Source of the DNA: Pseudomonadales bacterium
GTDB lineage: Bacteria; Pseudomonadota; Gammaproteobacteria; Pseudomonadales; Natronospirillaceae
Direction of reading: 5' to 3'
Length of the DNA stretch: 64,000 bases
Assembly (NCBI GenBank): GCA_022968985.1
Contig: JALJPK010000005.1
Location: 30,048 to 94,047, forward strand
Shown piece after piece: positions 50,982 to 59,875 of this stretch (within the stretch, counting starts at the first letter, position 1; every line of letters starts with the position of its first letter). The notes beneath the pieces are model-generated. The model worked only from the letters and a program-made list of their open reading frames with translations, was not told the DNA's origin and did no database searches. The position numbers and the translations under genes are program-made.

Positions 50982-51832
50982 TATTTTTCTCCTTTTTTAT
51001 TTAAGGTAATGGAATTGATTGAAAAGTCTTGTGTGTTTGATTGAATAATCAATTCACCTAGTTTAGATTGTTGATTGTTGATTAAAATCTGACTTTCTTT
51101 TTTGATATTGTCTGTATTAAATATTTGTTTTGAACTGATTAAAATAAAACGTTCAAACACAGGTGCATCATCTAATTGATAAGCAAAATTTAATGGAATT
51201 TCACCATTATGATCTAATAAAACCGCTTGTTGGTTATCAACTAAATGCTCGGTTAATACACCATTACCATCAATAGAAAATATATAACCATACATGTCTT
51301 CGCCTGCTATATAAGACAGTTGTAAAATATCACCTTGCTGTAGTTTTTCATTTGCAGTTAATAGGCTGTCTTGAGTATTTGGATCATTTTGTTTTTTGTA
51401 TATTTTAATTGAAGACTGTAAACCTTTTACACGTATGGAGTCTGAACTAGACTTATATTCATAACCCGCTGGGTGAGTGTTTTGAATTTGATCAGGTAAT
51501 ATGATTACTGCAAATGTAATGGTTAACACCGCCATAAATGAAGTTGTAAAAGTGGTTTTATTTATAAAACGATAGAGGTTATTGATGATCTGTGAAAATA
51601 ATGATTCTTTTGTTTTAGTTTTGTTTTTTTCAGATGTGTATTGTTTGATGTTGCTCAAAAACTCACTTACAGGTAACTGCATTAACAATTCGTTATTACT
51701 TTGTTTAATGTGATTAACTCGACTTAATAAGTTTTCGTCTATTGTGAGTTGTTGATCAATCAATTTTGTGGTGCCTGAATCTAATTCTTGTAATATATAT
51801 TGTTCAAGTTGCCAATCGGTAAAGGTCTTCAT
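50981..51832 (-). CDS. Membrane DUF4384-like protein, putative anti-sigma factor
   Basis: The 283-residue protein has a soluble N-terminus of about 93 residues (FTDWQLEQYILQELDSGTTK), one membrane helix at about 95-113 (FMAVLTITFAVIILPDQI), and an outer domain. QGDILQLSYIAGEDMYGYIF and FSIDGNGVLTEHL in that domain match the DUF4384 pattern. Single-pass proteins encoded right after an ECF sigma factor usually hold the sigma factor at the membrane. A zinc anti-sigma motif (HxxxCxxC) is absent. The ATGA overlap with the sigma gene and TAATG overlap with the caspase gene point to one coupled transcript. DUF4384 is often found with caspase-like proteins. Confidence 0.75.
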   Translation of the reverse strand: MKTFTDWQLEQYILQELDSGTTKLIDQQLTIDENLLSRVNHIKQSNNELLMQLPVSEFLSNIKQYTSEKNKTKTKESLFSQIINNLYRFINKTTFTTSFMAVLTITFAVIILPDQIQNTHPAGYEYKSSSDSIRVKGLQSSIKIYKKQNDPNTQDSLLTANEKLQQGDILQLSYIAGEDMYGYIFSIDGNGVLTEHLVDNQQAVLLDHNGEIPLNFAYQLDDAPVFERFILISSKQIFNTDNIKKESQILINNQQSKLGELIIQSNTQDFSINSITLNKKGEK

Positions 51833-52347
51833 TTTACTTCTCCTACCTTATATAAATGATTTAATTTTTCTTTCATTTGTGACAACAAACGGCGAACTGA
51901 CGAATTCGATAACTGTTGCATTTTAGCGACTTCATCGAGGGTATAACCATCGATGTAATGATAAATTGCTAACTCACAGGTTCGAACATCAAAATGCTTT
52001 AAATATTTTAACAACAAAGATTCATCAATAATGTGTGACTCAATATCACTTTTGCTATCGATTTCATCATCACTTTGAGCCGGATTATTAATAACATAAT
52101 CGGATCTCACTTTTTGTTTCGATATTAAATTCAAGCTTAAATTAGTGGCCATTTGATATAACAAACTAGACAACGCTTCACTGTGAATGCTGTTTTGTTT
52201 ATTCAGCAACTTTACAAATAGGTCTTGCATAACATCCATTGCACTGGATTCATCTTGTAAAATTTTTAGACAACGGCGATAAACCATACCTGAGTATTTA
52301 ATATACAACTGTTCAATATCGAGATTGTTGTTACTATTTTCATTCAT
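51829..52347 (-). CDS. ECF-type sigma factor
   Basis: The 172-residue protein has sigma region 2 (YSGMVYRRCLKILQDESSAM, then DVMQDLFVKLL) and region 4 (YHYIDGYTLDEVAKMQQLSN, then SSVRRLLSQMKEKL), the usual two-domain ECF plan without regions 1 and 3. It is the first gene of a three-gene operon with a membrane anti-sigma-like protein and a caspase. It probably activates its own operon or envelope genes on a signal passed through the membrane protein. No autoregulated promoter motif was identified. Confidence 0.88.
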   Translation of the reverse strand: MNENSNNNLDIEQLYIKYSGMVYRRCLKILQDESSAMDVMQDLFVKLLNKQNSIHSEALSSLLYQMATNLSLNLISKQKVRSDYVINNPAQSDDEIDSKSDIESHIIDESLLLKYLKHFDVRTCELAIYHYIDGYTLDEVAKMQQLSNSSVRRLLSQMKEKLNHLYKVGEVK

Positions 52348-52679
52348 TTTTTCATATCTACTATTTAAAATTCTTGATCAGGGAATTAATAAAATTGTCA
52401 CTACTTTATATTAAACAGGGCAGCGCAATAAAAGCGCTCATTTAATTGATACAACTCAACATTATATTTGTGTTGTTAGAGTATATTATGAAGGGAATGT
52501 TAACTTTTCACCAATAAATGCTGAGATGAACCATATTTGATGTGTTGCTTTTTAAAATAAACTGTTTTTATGATGTTTTCTTTATAGGGCCATTCAAGCG
52601 AAGTTATTGTTCATTAGTAGTTGCTGCTCATTAAATGAGAGTTATTAACAGTCAAAACCCCATTTTGTCGAACTATCAA
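52348..52679. other. 332-bp spacer upstream of sigma factor gene
   Basis: Must contain the promoter of the ECF operon. No repeat or clear -35/-10 pair stands out. Confidence 0.5.
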
Positions 52680-53175
52680 AAGAGGTAATCGAATTTGCAA
52701 AATGCATCCCCTGCCAAAATAATCGATTACGTAAGTATGGATTTATCAATCAAAAACAACGATTTTTTATAATGTGCCGTAAAAACTCTGTTTGTACATG
52801 AGTATTGCGTATTTTTATCAATATAAACCTGAGTTTTGGCAACAATGTTTTGAAAAAACCTGGAATACAACAGTATTCGTCGTTGTTCTAAAGAACTTGG
52901 AATAAACCACTACTTCATTTTTCATTTAATTTATGACATGGAAACCAGTATTAGAGCTCTTTCAAGAACAAAGGGGCCGGAGGCATCGGTATCTATACAT
53001 TATGAATAAAACAGACTAGAAGACATAACTAAAACGAACGAAACCTTTTGTTGAGAACTTCAAAAGAGTGAACATCACTTAAATCGACCCAGCAGAAATC
53101 GAGGGGAAAGTCTCAAACAAAGGGATTAATATCAAAGATTGAGTGAAATTATTTACGGCATCGCATCGTAATAAA
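52680..53175 (+). pseudogene. Decayed IS1595-family transposase
   Basis: In shifting frames the sequence reads KEVIEFAKCIPCQNNRLRKY then GFINQKQRFFIMCRKN, followed by SIAYFYQYKPEFWQQ, YNSIRRCSKELGIN and finally GINIKD-stop-VKLFTASHRN. These align in order with KEIIRHSKCLHCQSERLRKY, AYFYQHKPELWQ, LDSIRCCSKVLGI and GINHIDWVSVLVAKDRN of the intact transposase at 23603. Stops and frameshifts are many, and the C-terminal part is missing. Confidence 0.8.
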
Positions 53176-53187
53176 TAGGAATAAGAT

Positions 53188-53354
53188 AGCTATGTTTTAA
53201 ATTGTTGTTGCAGTTAACCCTGCTTATTTGCTCAGTAAATCAGCAATAGCTGTAGACGTGGCTTAAACGAATTTTTGTTTCATTTTAGTGAATACATAAA
53301 GCTTTTTAAATTCAAAATATTAAATGTGCGACAAAACAATTTTAAAACATAGCC
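53188..53354. mobile_element. MITE-like element with IS1595-type ends
   Basis: AGCTATGTTTTAAATTGTTG at 53188 and CAATTTTAAAACATAGCC ending at 53354 form inverted ends of the same family as the IS at 23601. The 167-bp interior is unlike the MITEs at 45 kb. It lies 13 bases after the decayed transposase. Confidence 0.65.
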
Positions 53355-53712
53355 AACTGAAGTTGTTGAATCTACAAAATCCAGGGTGTGACCAATAAAG
53401 AATTCACCCAAATATTTAGGCAGGTTTTGAATACTGTATTGACATCAGTATCAACCGTTTTTAGATGATGTTAATTCGTATTGTGAGAAACTGATTAAAT
53501 TAATACTATTACAATTTCAACAACATAATTTTAAAATACAGCTTGTATTTTCATTTTCTTAAAATCTAAATTTAAAAAATGTACTTGATTACACTCTGAA
53601 TTTCTTCGTTACAAATAACAACTTCAACCCTGTCAATTAGCTGTGTATTATTCCCTTATCACGCGACATAAAATTATTTTCTGTCACAAAACCTTAGATT
53701 TGGAGTCAAAAA

Positions 53713-53946
53713 ATGCGCTGTACTTTTTGCGAAGAGAAACTTTTACGCCCTAACATGCCACCAGGATCATTAATTATCATAGACCCTAATGAATATGCAC
53801 ATAAGAGTTGCGCTGAACAAGCATGGGTAAGTCGTAGAATGTTTGGATCTGTAAAAATGAATAGTATTCCATCCAATGATTTATTCGAATTAAAACAGCT
53901 ATTAATCAATGAAATTAATTTAAGAGACAACCTTTCCAGCCATTAG
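53713..53946 (+). CDS. Small zinc-binding-like protein
   Basis: The 77-residue protein has MRCTFCEEKLLRP and, 27 residues later, YAHKSCAEQAW. These give a C-x-x-C and H-x-x-C set able to bind one zinc. NDLFELKQLLINEINLRDNL would form a C-terminal helix. No family is recognised. The stop codon is the first TAG of the CATTAGC heptamer repeat, so repeat changes could not alter the protein but could change the 3' region. It is convergent with the GST gene. Confidence 0.5.
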   Translation: MRCTFCEEKLLRPNMPPGSLIIIDPNEYAHKSCAEQAWVSRRMFGSVKMNSIPSNDLFELKQLLINEINLRDNLSSH

Positions 53947-53980
53947 CCATTAGCCATTAGCCATTAGCCATTAGCCATTA
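53941..53980. repeat. Heptamer (CATTAGC)n tandem repeat
   Basis: Five copies of CATTAGC and a sixth ending in TATG lie between two convergent genes. The first copy contains the stop codon of the zinc-binding-like gene. Confidence 0.95.
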
Positions 53981-53988
53981 TGAATTAT

Positions 53989-54627
53989 TTAACCCAAAAA
54001 TACAGTTTTGTTTGATTGTTTAAATAATGGATATTTTTGCATAATAGTTTCGAATAACTCTGAGTTTATTAATTTTTTTAACCATAAATTAATAGCCTTA
54101 AATTCACTTTTTTCAAACCATTTTATATCCACATAAGCGTATTGCCTTATAAACGGAAAAATAGCGATATCGGCTAAAGTGATTTCATTTGAAAATAAAT
54201 AGTTTGTTTTTAATAATCGATGCTCTATTTTATTTAAAAATATACAACTGTCTTCTCGGCTTTTAAGTTGTAACTCTTTATTTTGATCGTTGTATTTATA
54301 ACTGTCTAATATTGGTTTAAATTCAAAATCACATTGTTTTATTAAAGTCTCACTTTTATCAAACATAACCAACCAATTATCTGGGTCATGTTGTTTTAAT
54401 GCCCATAACATAATGTCATAACTTTCATCTATTACAGTTTTGTTATCAATTACTAACACGGGCACCGTAGCTTTGTTTGAAAATTCAAGCATACAACTGG
54501 GTTTATCTTTTAATAAAATTTCACGTAGCTCAATTTTAAGCCCACTTATTTTTAAGGCCATTCTTGCGCGCATGGCATAAGGGCATCGCCTAAAGCTGTA
54601 TAAAAAAAGTTGATTTTGATTGGTCAT
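53989..54627 (-). CDS. Glutathione S-transferase family protein
   Basis: The 212-residue protein has the N-terminal thioredoxin-like domain with LFLYSFRRCPYAMRARMALK (C-P-Y-A-x-R, as in glutaredoxin 2 and related GSTs), ATVPVLVIDNKTVIDESYDI (cis-Pro and the SNAIL/ES-like motif), and a helical C-terminal domain (ITLADIAIFPFIRQYAYVD). It should bind glutathione; the substrate is unknown. The gene stands alone on the minus strand, with the rhodanese gene about 70 bases upstream. Confidence 0.85.
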   Translation of the reverse strand: MTNQNQLFLYSFRRCPYAMRARMALKISGLKIELREILLKDKPSCMLEFSNKATVPVLVIDNKTVIDESYDIMLWALKQHDPDNWLVMFDKSETLIKQCDFEFKPILDSYKYNDQNKELQLKSREDSCIFLNKIEHRLLKTNYLFSNEITLADIAIFPFIRQYAYVDIKWFEKSEFKAINLWLKKLINSELFETIMQKYPLFKQSNKTVFLG

Positions 54628-54696
54628 AATAAAATCTTAATCGTTTTAATTTTCAAAAGTGAACCTACTGATAACATTGAATATAATAATGAGCAT

Positions 54697-54996
54697 TTAC
54701 TGGTTCGACAGCACCCATTGTTCATAACCACCATCTAAGCTGAATGTTTCTTTAAAACCTTGATCAAATAAATATTGCGCCGCACCCTGACTTGAGTTGC
54801 CATGGTAACAACATACTACAAGTGGTATATCAAAGTCCGTTTGGTTTATATATTGATCGATAATTTGATTATTAATCAAAACACTATTCTCAATACTGCC
54901 ATTGGCAAATGACTGCGCATCACGAATATCAATAATATTCACTTCGCCTTTTTTCATTTCTTTTAATTGTGCAACTGACAAATGTTTAAACGACAT
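54697..54996 (-). CDS. glpE: Thiosulfate sulfurtransferase GlpE-like rhodanese
   Basis: The 99-residue protein is a single rhodanese domain: FKHLSVAQLKEMKKGEVNII, DIRDAQSFANGSI, LVVCCYHGNSSQGAAQYL (the active-site Cys loop C-Y-H-G-x-S) and LDGGYEQW. The loop and size match GlpE, which transfers sulfur from thiosulfate to cyanide or thiols. ATG 54996 is chosen after GGGA; a TTG lies four codons earlier. Confidence 0.82.
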   Translation of the reverse strand: MSFKHLSVAQLKEMKKGEVNIIDIRDAQSFANGSIENSVLINNQIIDQYINQTDFDIPLVVCCYHGNSSQGAAQYLFDQGFKETFSLDGGYEQWVLSNQ

Positions 54997-55052
54997 AATA
55001 TTTCCCAAATAAAAAAGTCACCCCCATACAATGAAAGTGATATTAATTGTGT

Positions 55053-55397
55053 TTATTTTAAAGTTAACGCAACAGCATCAAACTTAATACCATTCCAACC
55101 ACTTTGTATAAAGTTACGAATATTGGCGTGATCGGTACCTTCTAGGTTTTGTAAAACATCAATTCGATAATAATCACCAAAACAATGTAATGTTTGTTCT
55201 TGAGTTAAATTATTGAGTTGAGCAAAAGCAAAAATTTTACAAGAACCTTCGTTTGTTGCTGATTCATTTTGAGTATCGCCATTTTTAAATGCAGTGGGGC
55301 TGTAGTTGTAATTCGCTTCAATTGTTTGAATACTTTGCGTAAATTGGACTTTGTTTAAGTCTGAGTTAAGCAATGATAAGAAATTATTTAATGTCAT
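55053..55397 (-). CDS. HopJ-family protein
   Basis: The 114-residue protein matches the HopJ type III effector family pattern: FTQSIQTIEANYNYSPTAFK, then NEGSCKIFAFAQLNNLTQEQ, LHCFGDYYRIDVLQNLEGTD and HANIRNFIQSGWNGIKF. The family is named after a plant-pathogen effector but is widespread in marine bacteria without type III secretion, so it is probably a cytoplasmic housekeeping protein of unknown role. It is the first of a run of minus-strand genes together with glpE and the GST gene. Confidence 0.85.
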   Translation of the reverse strand: MTLNNFLSLLNSDLNKVQFTQSIQTIEANYNYSPTAFKNGDTQNESATNEGSCKIFAFAQLNNLTQEQTLHCFGDYYRIDVLQNLEGTDHANIRNFIQSGWNGIKFDAVALTLK

Positions 55398-55563
55398 GTT
55401 GTACCTAATTATTTAGTAAAAATTCGCTGCAATGTGTAACTATTCAGATTGCAGCCAAAGTTATGAAGTTTGAGCGAAAATTCATTTAGCAGTAATTAAA
55501 CGCTTATATTTATTGTGTACCTAAATATGAACCTGAGTTGATTAGTTAGGTTATTTATTGCAT

Positions 55564-55594
55564 AAAAAAACGGCCACCTAAGTGACCGTTTTGG
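55564..55594 (-). terminator. Rho-independent terminator after yiaD-like gene
   Basis: On the minus strand ACGGTCAC, a short loop, GTGGCCGT and a run of T follow the OmpA-like gene by about 87 bases. The stem is eight base pairs with one G-T pair. Confidence 0.8.
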
Positions 55595-55679
55595 ATTTTA
55601 TTTATTATAAATAATTACTTAACATTAGTAACTATTCAAATAATAGTATTCAGCTCATTAAAAAAGCTGGTTTGGTTAA

Positions 55680-56351
55680 TTACTGAGCAACTACTGGAGT
55701 TAAAGTTAATTCAACACGACGGTTTTGAGCACGACCTTCAGATGTTGTATTGTCATATTTCGCTACAGTTTCACCACGGCCAATTGTAGATACACGAGCA
55801 ACCACTACATTGTGATTAACTAAGTATTGACCAACAGATAATGCACGTTCTTCAGACAACTTTTGGTTTAATGCATCAGAACCAGAAGAATCAGTATGTC
55901 CTTCAATAGTGATAATTGTTTTTTCAAACTCTTCTAATACTAAAATCACACCGTCTAATGTATTTGTGAAGTTAACATTTAAATCTGATTTACCCGTAGC
56001 GAAAGTAATTTCACCTGGCATATTTAGAATGATTTCATCGCCATTACGCGTAACAGATACACCAGTACCCGCTAATTTTTCAGTCATTTTCTTTTCTTGT
56101 TTATCCATGTAACCACCAACAGCACCACCAGCGATTGCGCCTACTGCGCCGCCTTTTAATGCGTTTGCAGCACGATCTTCTTTAGAACCTACTGCCATAC
56201 CGATAACTGCACCACCAATCGCGCCAATTGCAGCACCGATTGTTAATTTAGATACTTTCTTTTCGCCTGTGTATGGATCAATTGTTGAACAGCCTACCAA
56301 TGCTAAAGTTGCACTTACCGCTACTGCTAAAAATTTTTGCTGGAATTTCAT
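55680..56351 (-). CDS. yiaD: OmpA-family lipoprotein, YiaD-like
   Basis: The 223-residue precursor has a lipoprotein signal (VAVSATLALVGCSTIDPYTG, lipobox LVGC). A glycine-zipper region follows (IGAAIGAIGGAVIGMAVG then GGAVGAIAGGAVGGYMD). The OmpA C-terminal domain has IITIEGHTDSSGSDALNQKL and RGETVAKYDNTTSEGRAQNR, with conserved residues for peptidoglycan binding. This is the YiaD arrangement of E. coli. It links the outer membrane to peptidoglycan. ORF and terminator are simple, and the gene is monocistronic. Confidence 0.88.
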   Translation of the reverse strand: MKFQQKFLAVAVSATLALVGCSTIDPYTGEKKVSKLTIGAAIGAIGGAVIGMAVGSKEDRAANALKGGAVGAIAGGAVGGYMDKQEKKMTEKLAGTGVSVTRNGDEIILNMPGEITFATGKSDLNVNFTNTLDGVILVLEEFEKTIITIEGHTDSSGSDALNQKLSEERALSVGQYLVNHNVVVARVSTIGRGETVAKYDNTTSEGRAQNRRVELTLTPVVAQ

Positions 56352-56463
56352 TTTTTTTCCTCAAGTATTATTAATTGATTTAATGTGTAGTTTTGTCACT
56401 GCACATTGTAGTTAGTATTTATGAATGCGCCATGACTAAAACGGTCCAATTTGAACTATTACC

Positions 56464-58362
56464 TTATCTTTTTAGATAAGTGCCACCATCAAATGCATGA
56501 TACAGCTTTTCTAAACAAATGTTACGCTCAGGATGACCACTTAATTGCTCTTCAAATGATGTTTTAAAGCTTGTTGAGTCAAAATTCACATAAGACAACA
56601 CTGAATCCGTGCTTTGTTGATTTTGTAAATGGTTAAGCTCAAAACCCGATTCGTTAAATACTACATCAACTGACGCGGTGTCGCCAAATAGATTATGCAT
56701 GTCACCTAGTATTTCTTGGTACGCACCGAGCATAAAAAACGCCACATCGGGCTGAGTTTCAAATTCAGGCCAAGGTAAGGTGGTTTCAATACCCTGCCCA
56801 TCTACGTAATCATCTAATCGACCATCACTATCACAAGTTATGTCTTGAATCACAACACGCGAAGTACAAGGTCGATCCAACCCCGACAAAGGCAATACTG
56901 GAAAAACTTGATCAATTCCCCAGGCATCAGGCAATGATTGAAACAAAGAGAAATTTACAAACAGTTTAGCCGCTAACCACTCATTAATATGATCACGCTG
57001 AATTTGATGATTATTGGTATTTAAAAAGGGTTTAATGTTCAACGCACAAGCCAACATCGTCTCTTCAACAAATGCACGTAAACTTAAATCGACATCACCT
57101 TGTAGGAAATGGTGTTTACTTTTTGATAATAATGGCTCGATTTTATCAAACACTGACTTAGCTTGAAAAGGATGTGTTTTAAGGTTTTTTGCTTCGGCAT
57201 ACAACTTTACACATTCGATATATATAGGATGATGTTTATCTTTAATATCCAAAAACTTCAGGCTATCCACATTGGTGTTTTTGGTTTCACAAGACAGCAC
57301 ATTACTGATTAATACTGCATGATGAGCAGTCACGGCACGGCCCGACTCACTGATTATTTGTGGATGTTTAATTTTATACTTTAAACAGACATGTGCAAAA
57401 CTTTGCACAATCACTTCGGCATAATCATTAATACTGTAATTCATCGAACAGGCACTTACTGACTGTGTGCCTTCATAATCAACACCCAATCCACCTCCTA
57501 CATCAACAGTGTCAATATCTGCACCTAACTTATTTAGTTGTACTAAAATTTGTGCCGCCTCAGAAATACCCGTTTGAATATCCATAATATCAGCAACTTG
57601 TGATCCTAGATGAAAGTGTAATAATTCCAAACAATCTAATTGTTCGGATTGTTTAAGCTGCTCGATCATCATTAAAATCTGTTTTGCGGTTAAACCAAAC
57701 TTGGATTTTTCACCCCCACTATTTTGCCAATTACCTTTGCCAATACTTGATAACCTTGCTCGTAAACCAATACTTGGTAGCACATTTAACTGCTTGGCAA
57801 GGTGTAATACTAGGCTCAACTCGGAGGATTTCTCCACTACAATCACACATTTATGCCCCATCTTTTTAGCAATTAATGCAAGTTCAATATACTGTTGATC
57901 CTTATAACCATTACAAATCAATGTGGCTTGAGCACCTTGTTTAGAATGTTTGGCTTGAGCGATAATGGTGAGTAACTCTGCTTTACTGCCCGACTCCAAA
58001 CCAATGTTTTGTACTTTGTTTTGACCCGCAATAATTTGATTGACTACGCTATGCTGCTGATTCACCTTAATAGGATACACACTTAAAAACTCAGCTTTGT
58101 ACTGGTGTTTTCTAATAGCTTTATTAAACGCGACATTTAGCAGCTTAATACGATCGGCAATAATAAAAGGGAAACGCAATAAAATGGGGGTCTGAACCCC
58201 TAGACGTTCAATTTGTTCAACTATTTGGGTCAACTCGATAGCAGGTAGGTTTGGTGGGCAAACCGTTAAATTGCCTTGAGTATTAACATCAAAATAACCT
58301 TCACTCCATTTATCAATATTATAGGTGTTTAGTGTGTCTTTAATTGACCAATTAGTGGACAT
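56464..58362 (-). CDS. speA: Biosynthetic arginine decarboxylase
   Basis: The 632-residue PLP enzyme matches SpeA. It has SVYPIKVNQQHSVVNQIIAG with the PLP lysine, GLESGSKAELL, and LHFHLGSQVADI (PLP phosphate side). VDVGGGLGVDYEGTQS, ISESGRAVTAHHAVLI and CDSDGRLDDYVD follow near the end. It decarboxylates arginine to agmatine in polyamine synthesis. Length is slightly below the E. coli enzyme (658). It lies 77 bases after phhB in the same direction. No agmatinase gene (speB) is next to it. Confidence 0.95.
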   Translation of the reverse strand: MSTNWSIKDTLNTYNIDKWSEGYFDVNTQGNLTVCPPNLPAIELTQIVEQIERLGVQTPILLRFPFIIADRIKLLNVAFNKAIRKHQYKAEFLSVYPIKVNQQHSVVNQIIAGQNKVQNIGLESGSKAELLTIIAQAKHSKQGAQATLICNGYKDQQYIELALIAKKMGHKCVIVVEKSSELSLVLHLAKQLNVLPSIGLRARLSSIGKGNWQNSGGEKSKFGLTAKQILMMIEQLKQSEQLDCLELLHFHLGSQVADIMDIQTGISEAAQILVQLNKLGADIDTVDVGGGLGVDYEGTQSVSACSMNYSINDYAEVIVQSFAHVCLKYKIKHPQIISESGRAVTAHHAVLISNVLSCETKNTNVDSLKFLDIKDKHHPIYIECVKLYAEAKNLKTHPFQAKSVFDKIEPLLSKSKHHFLQGDVDLSLRAFVEETMLACALNIKPFLNTNNHQIQRDHINEWLAAKLFVNFSLFQSLPDAWGIDQVFPVLPLSGLDRPCTSRVVIQDITCDSDGRLDDYVDGQGIETTLPWPEFETQPDVAFFMLGAYQEILGDMHNLFGDTASVDVVFNESGFELNHLQNQQSTDSVLSYVNFDSTSFKTSFEEQLSGHPERNICLEKLYHAFDGGTYLKR

Positions 58363-58439
58363 AGATAAATCTCAAAGGGAAAGCAAAAAAGGTAGACATC
58401 AAAATAGCCTAAAGCAGTGTATTTTCCACTATTTTGAGC

Positions 58440-58799
58440 TTATTGTAAGTAAGAATATTTAAGGATTTTTTCACAAATAGCATCGGTTTTGGCTGCCATA
58501 ATAAAATCATTAATATGTAAATCAGCAATGTCTTGTGTCCACCACATTATTTTAACGCTGTCTGCTTGATACAGAATTTCGGGGTGATGGTTCTCCAGAT
58601 TCGCCAATTCCATTACCTCTCGAGTAAACATCATCACTTCGTGTTCATGCGCAAACTCAAAGGTTTTTTGCAGATGCGGTACATTACCAATCACAATTGA
58701 TTCCCAAGTAGGGACTTCACTGGCATAAGACTCAAATTTGGCCTCATCAATACGCTCATAATCGGTTTGAACCGGCAGACAATTCATTTGTTGTAACAT
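58440..58799 (-). CDS. phhB: Pterin-4a-carbinolamine dehydratase
   Basis: The 119-residue protein has the PCD fold. VPHLQKTFEFAHEHEVMMFT leads to NLENHHPEILYQADSVKIMW (the N-x-x-H-H-P-E active site) and DIADLHINDFIMAAKTDAIC. It recycles the pterin cofactor after aromatic amino acid hydroxylation. No phenylalanine hydroxylase gene is near. The start ATG is preceded by ATTGAGGATTTC, with GAGG as ribosome-binding site. Confidence 0.92.
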   Translation of the reverse strand: MLQQMNCLPVQTDYERIDEAKFESYASEVPTWESIVIGNVPHLQKTFEFAHEHEVMMFTREVMELANLENHHPEILYQADSVKIMWWTQDIADLHINDFIMAAKTDAICEKILKYSYLQ

Positions 58800-59166
58800 A
58801 CGAAATCCTCAATTAATAACCTTTGTAACGGCAAATAACAGTAATACTTCAATCATTTATTTACATATGTTGACCTTTTTTTACATTAGCTTGTTATAAC
58901 GATGAATACTTAATTTTAAAGATAGTCCTAATAGTCGTTAATTTTTGTACATTATTGAGTAAATTTGTGAGGGTAAAAACATCATTACTAACATTATTTT
59001 AATCTGAGTATATTGTTACTAAATCACGTCATTCTTAGAAAGAAATCTAACAACAATAAATTATTAAAGTGCCAAATCAATTAACTTAATTGTCATTACA
59101 GGTACCTTTAATCAACCCATTAATTAGATCGGCAGATAATACCGAGTTGCACTACCATTAACATAC
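58800..59166. other. 367-bp divergent spacer, nothing recognised
   Basis: AT-rich sequence holding the phhB promoter. No repeat or hairpin of note. Confidence 0.5.
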
Positions 59167-59550
59167 ATGTTTACAGCGATAATTATTATGTCAAAAACAC
59201 TTACCGATTCTGTCTTTACGTTTAGCCGAGGTAGCTTACAATTAACTGCAAAAATCCTTAGGAAACAATCAGCATCATTAGCCTTAGAAGTACAAAATAT
59301 ATTAGGCCAAGCAGTTTTACCCAAACCTGATGGGGCAACTGAAAATAGGATGAGTGATTGTTTTCAATGTGAATTGGACTCATTTAAAGTGCGTGCTGTG
59401 GTAGAGAATTTACACTTGGCATTAGCTGAGGCAGAACTGAGTATGCACTCTGATGCCTCAAGAGCAGGTGAAGTAATAATGATTAAAGCCTTAACTGATG
59501 ACTGGATACTTCTAGCCTCTGCTATGTTTACCAAGTTACAACAAGAATAA
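59167..59550 (+). CDS. Hypothetical protein (120-127 aa)
   Basis: The product is soluble and mostly helical (FSRGSLQLTAKILRKQSASL, then LALAEAELSMHSDASRAG). No family is recognised. The ATG may be 59167 or 59188; neither has a good ribosome-binding site, and the second matches the beginning of the polar protein (MSKTLTDSVFTF). Codon usage looks like that of the genome. It lies alone between phhB and the chemoreceptor. Confidence 0.4.
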   Translation: MFTAIIIMSKTLTDSVFTFSRGSLQLTAKILRKQSASLALEVQNILGQAVLPKPDGATENRMSDCFQCELDSFKVRAVVENLHLALAEAELSMHSDASRAGEVIMIKALTDDWILLASAMFTKLQQE

Positions 59551-59875
59551 ACCAGCTAATCACATACATTGTAGCTCAGCAAGTTGACTGAGCTCCAAAA
59601 GAACAGTCAAAGCTAGCTGCTACATAGACACATAAACACATAGAGCAAAAATTTATTTTTCTTTTTACTTAACTAGGGTTTAATTACACCTTTTATAGAC
59701 TCAGAAAATTATACGATGGCAATTAAATAATCATTTTTATTAACTTAAAAGTACTATAAAAAGTAAACCTATCTCCTTTTGAACTCTCATCAACTTTTGT
59801 TAAAACCTTAGTATTATTAACATAAATATTGAGTACGTTTTATCATAGGTAAAAATAAGGATTTTTAGTGGTTTA
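59551..59875. other. 325-bp convergent spacer
   Basis: Holds an inverted repeat AGCTCAG/CTGAGCT at 59573-59594, possibly a terminator, but without a clear T run. Nothing else is recognised. Confidence 0.5.
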
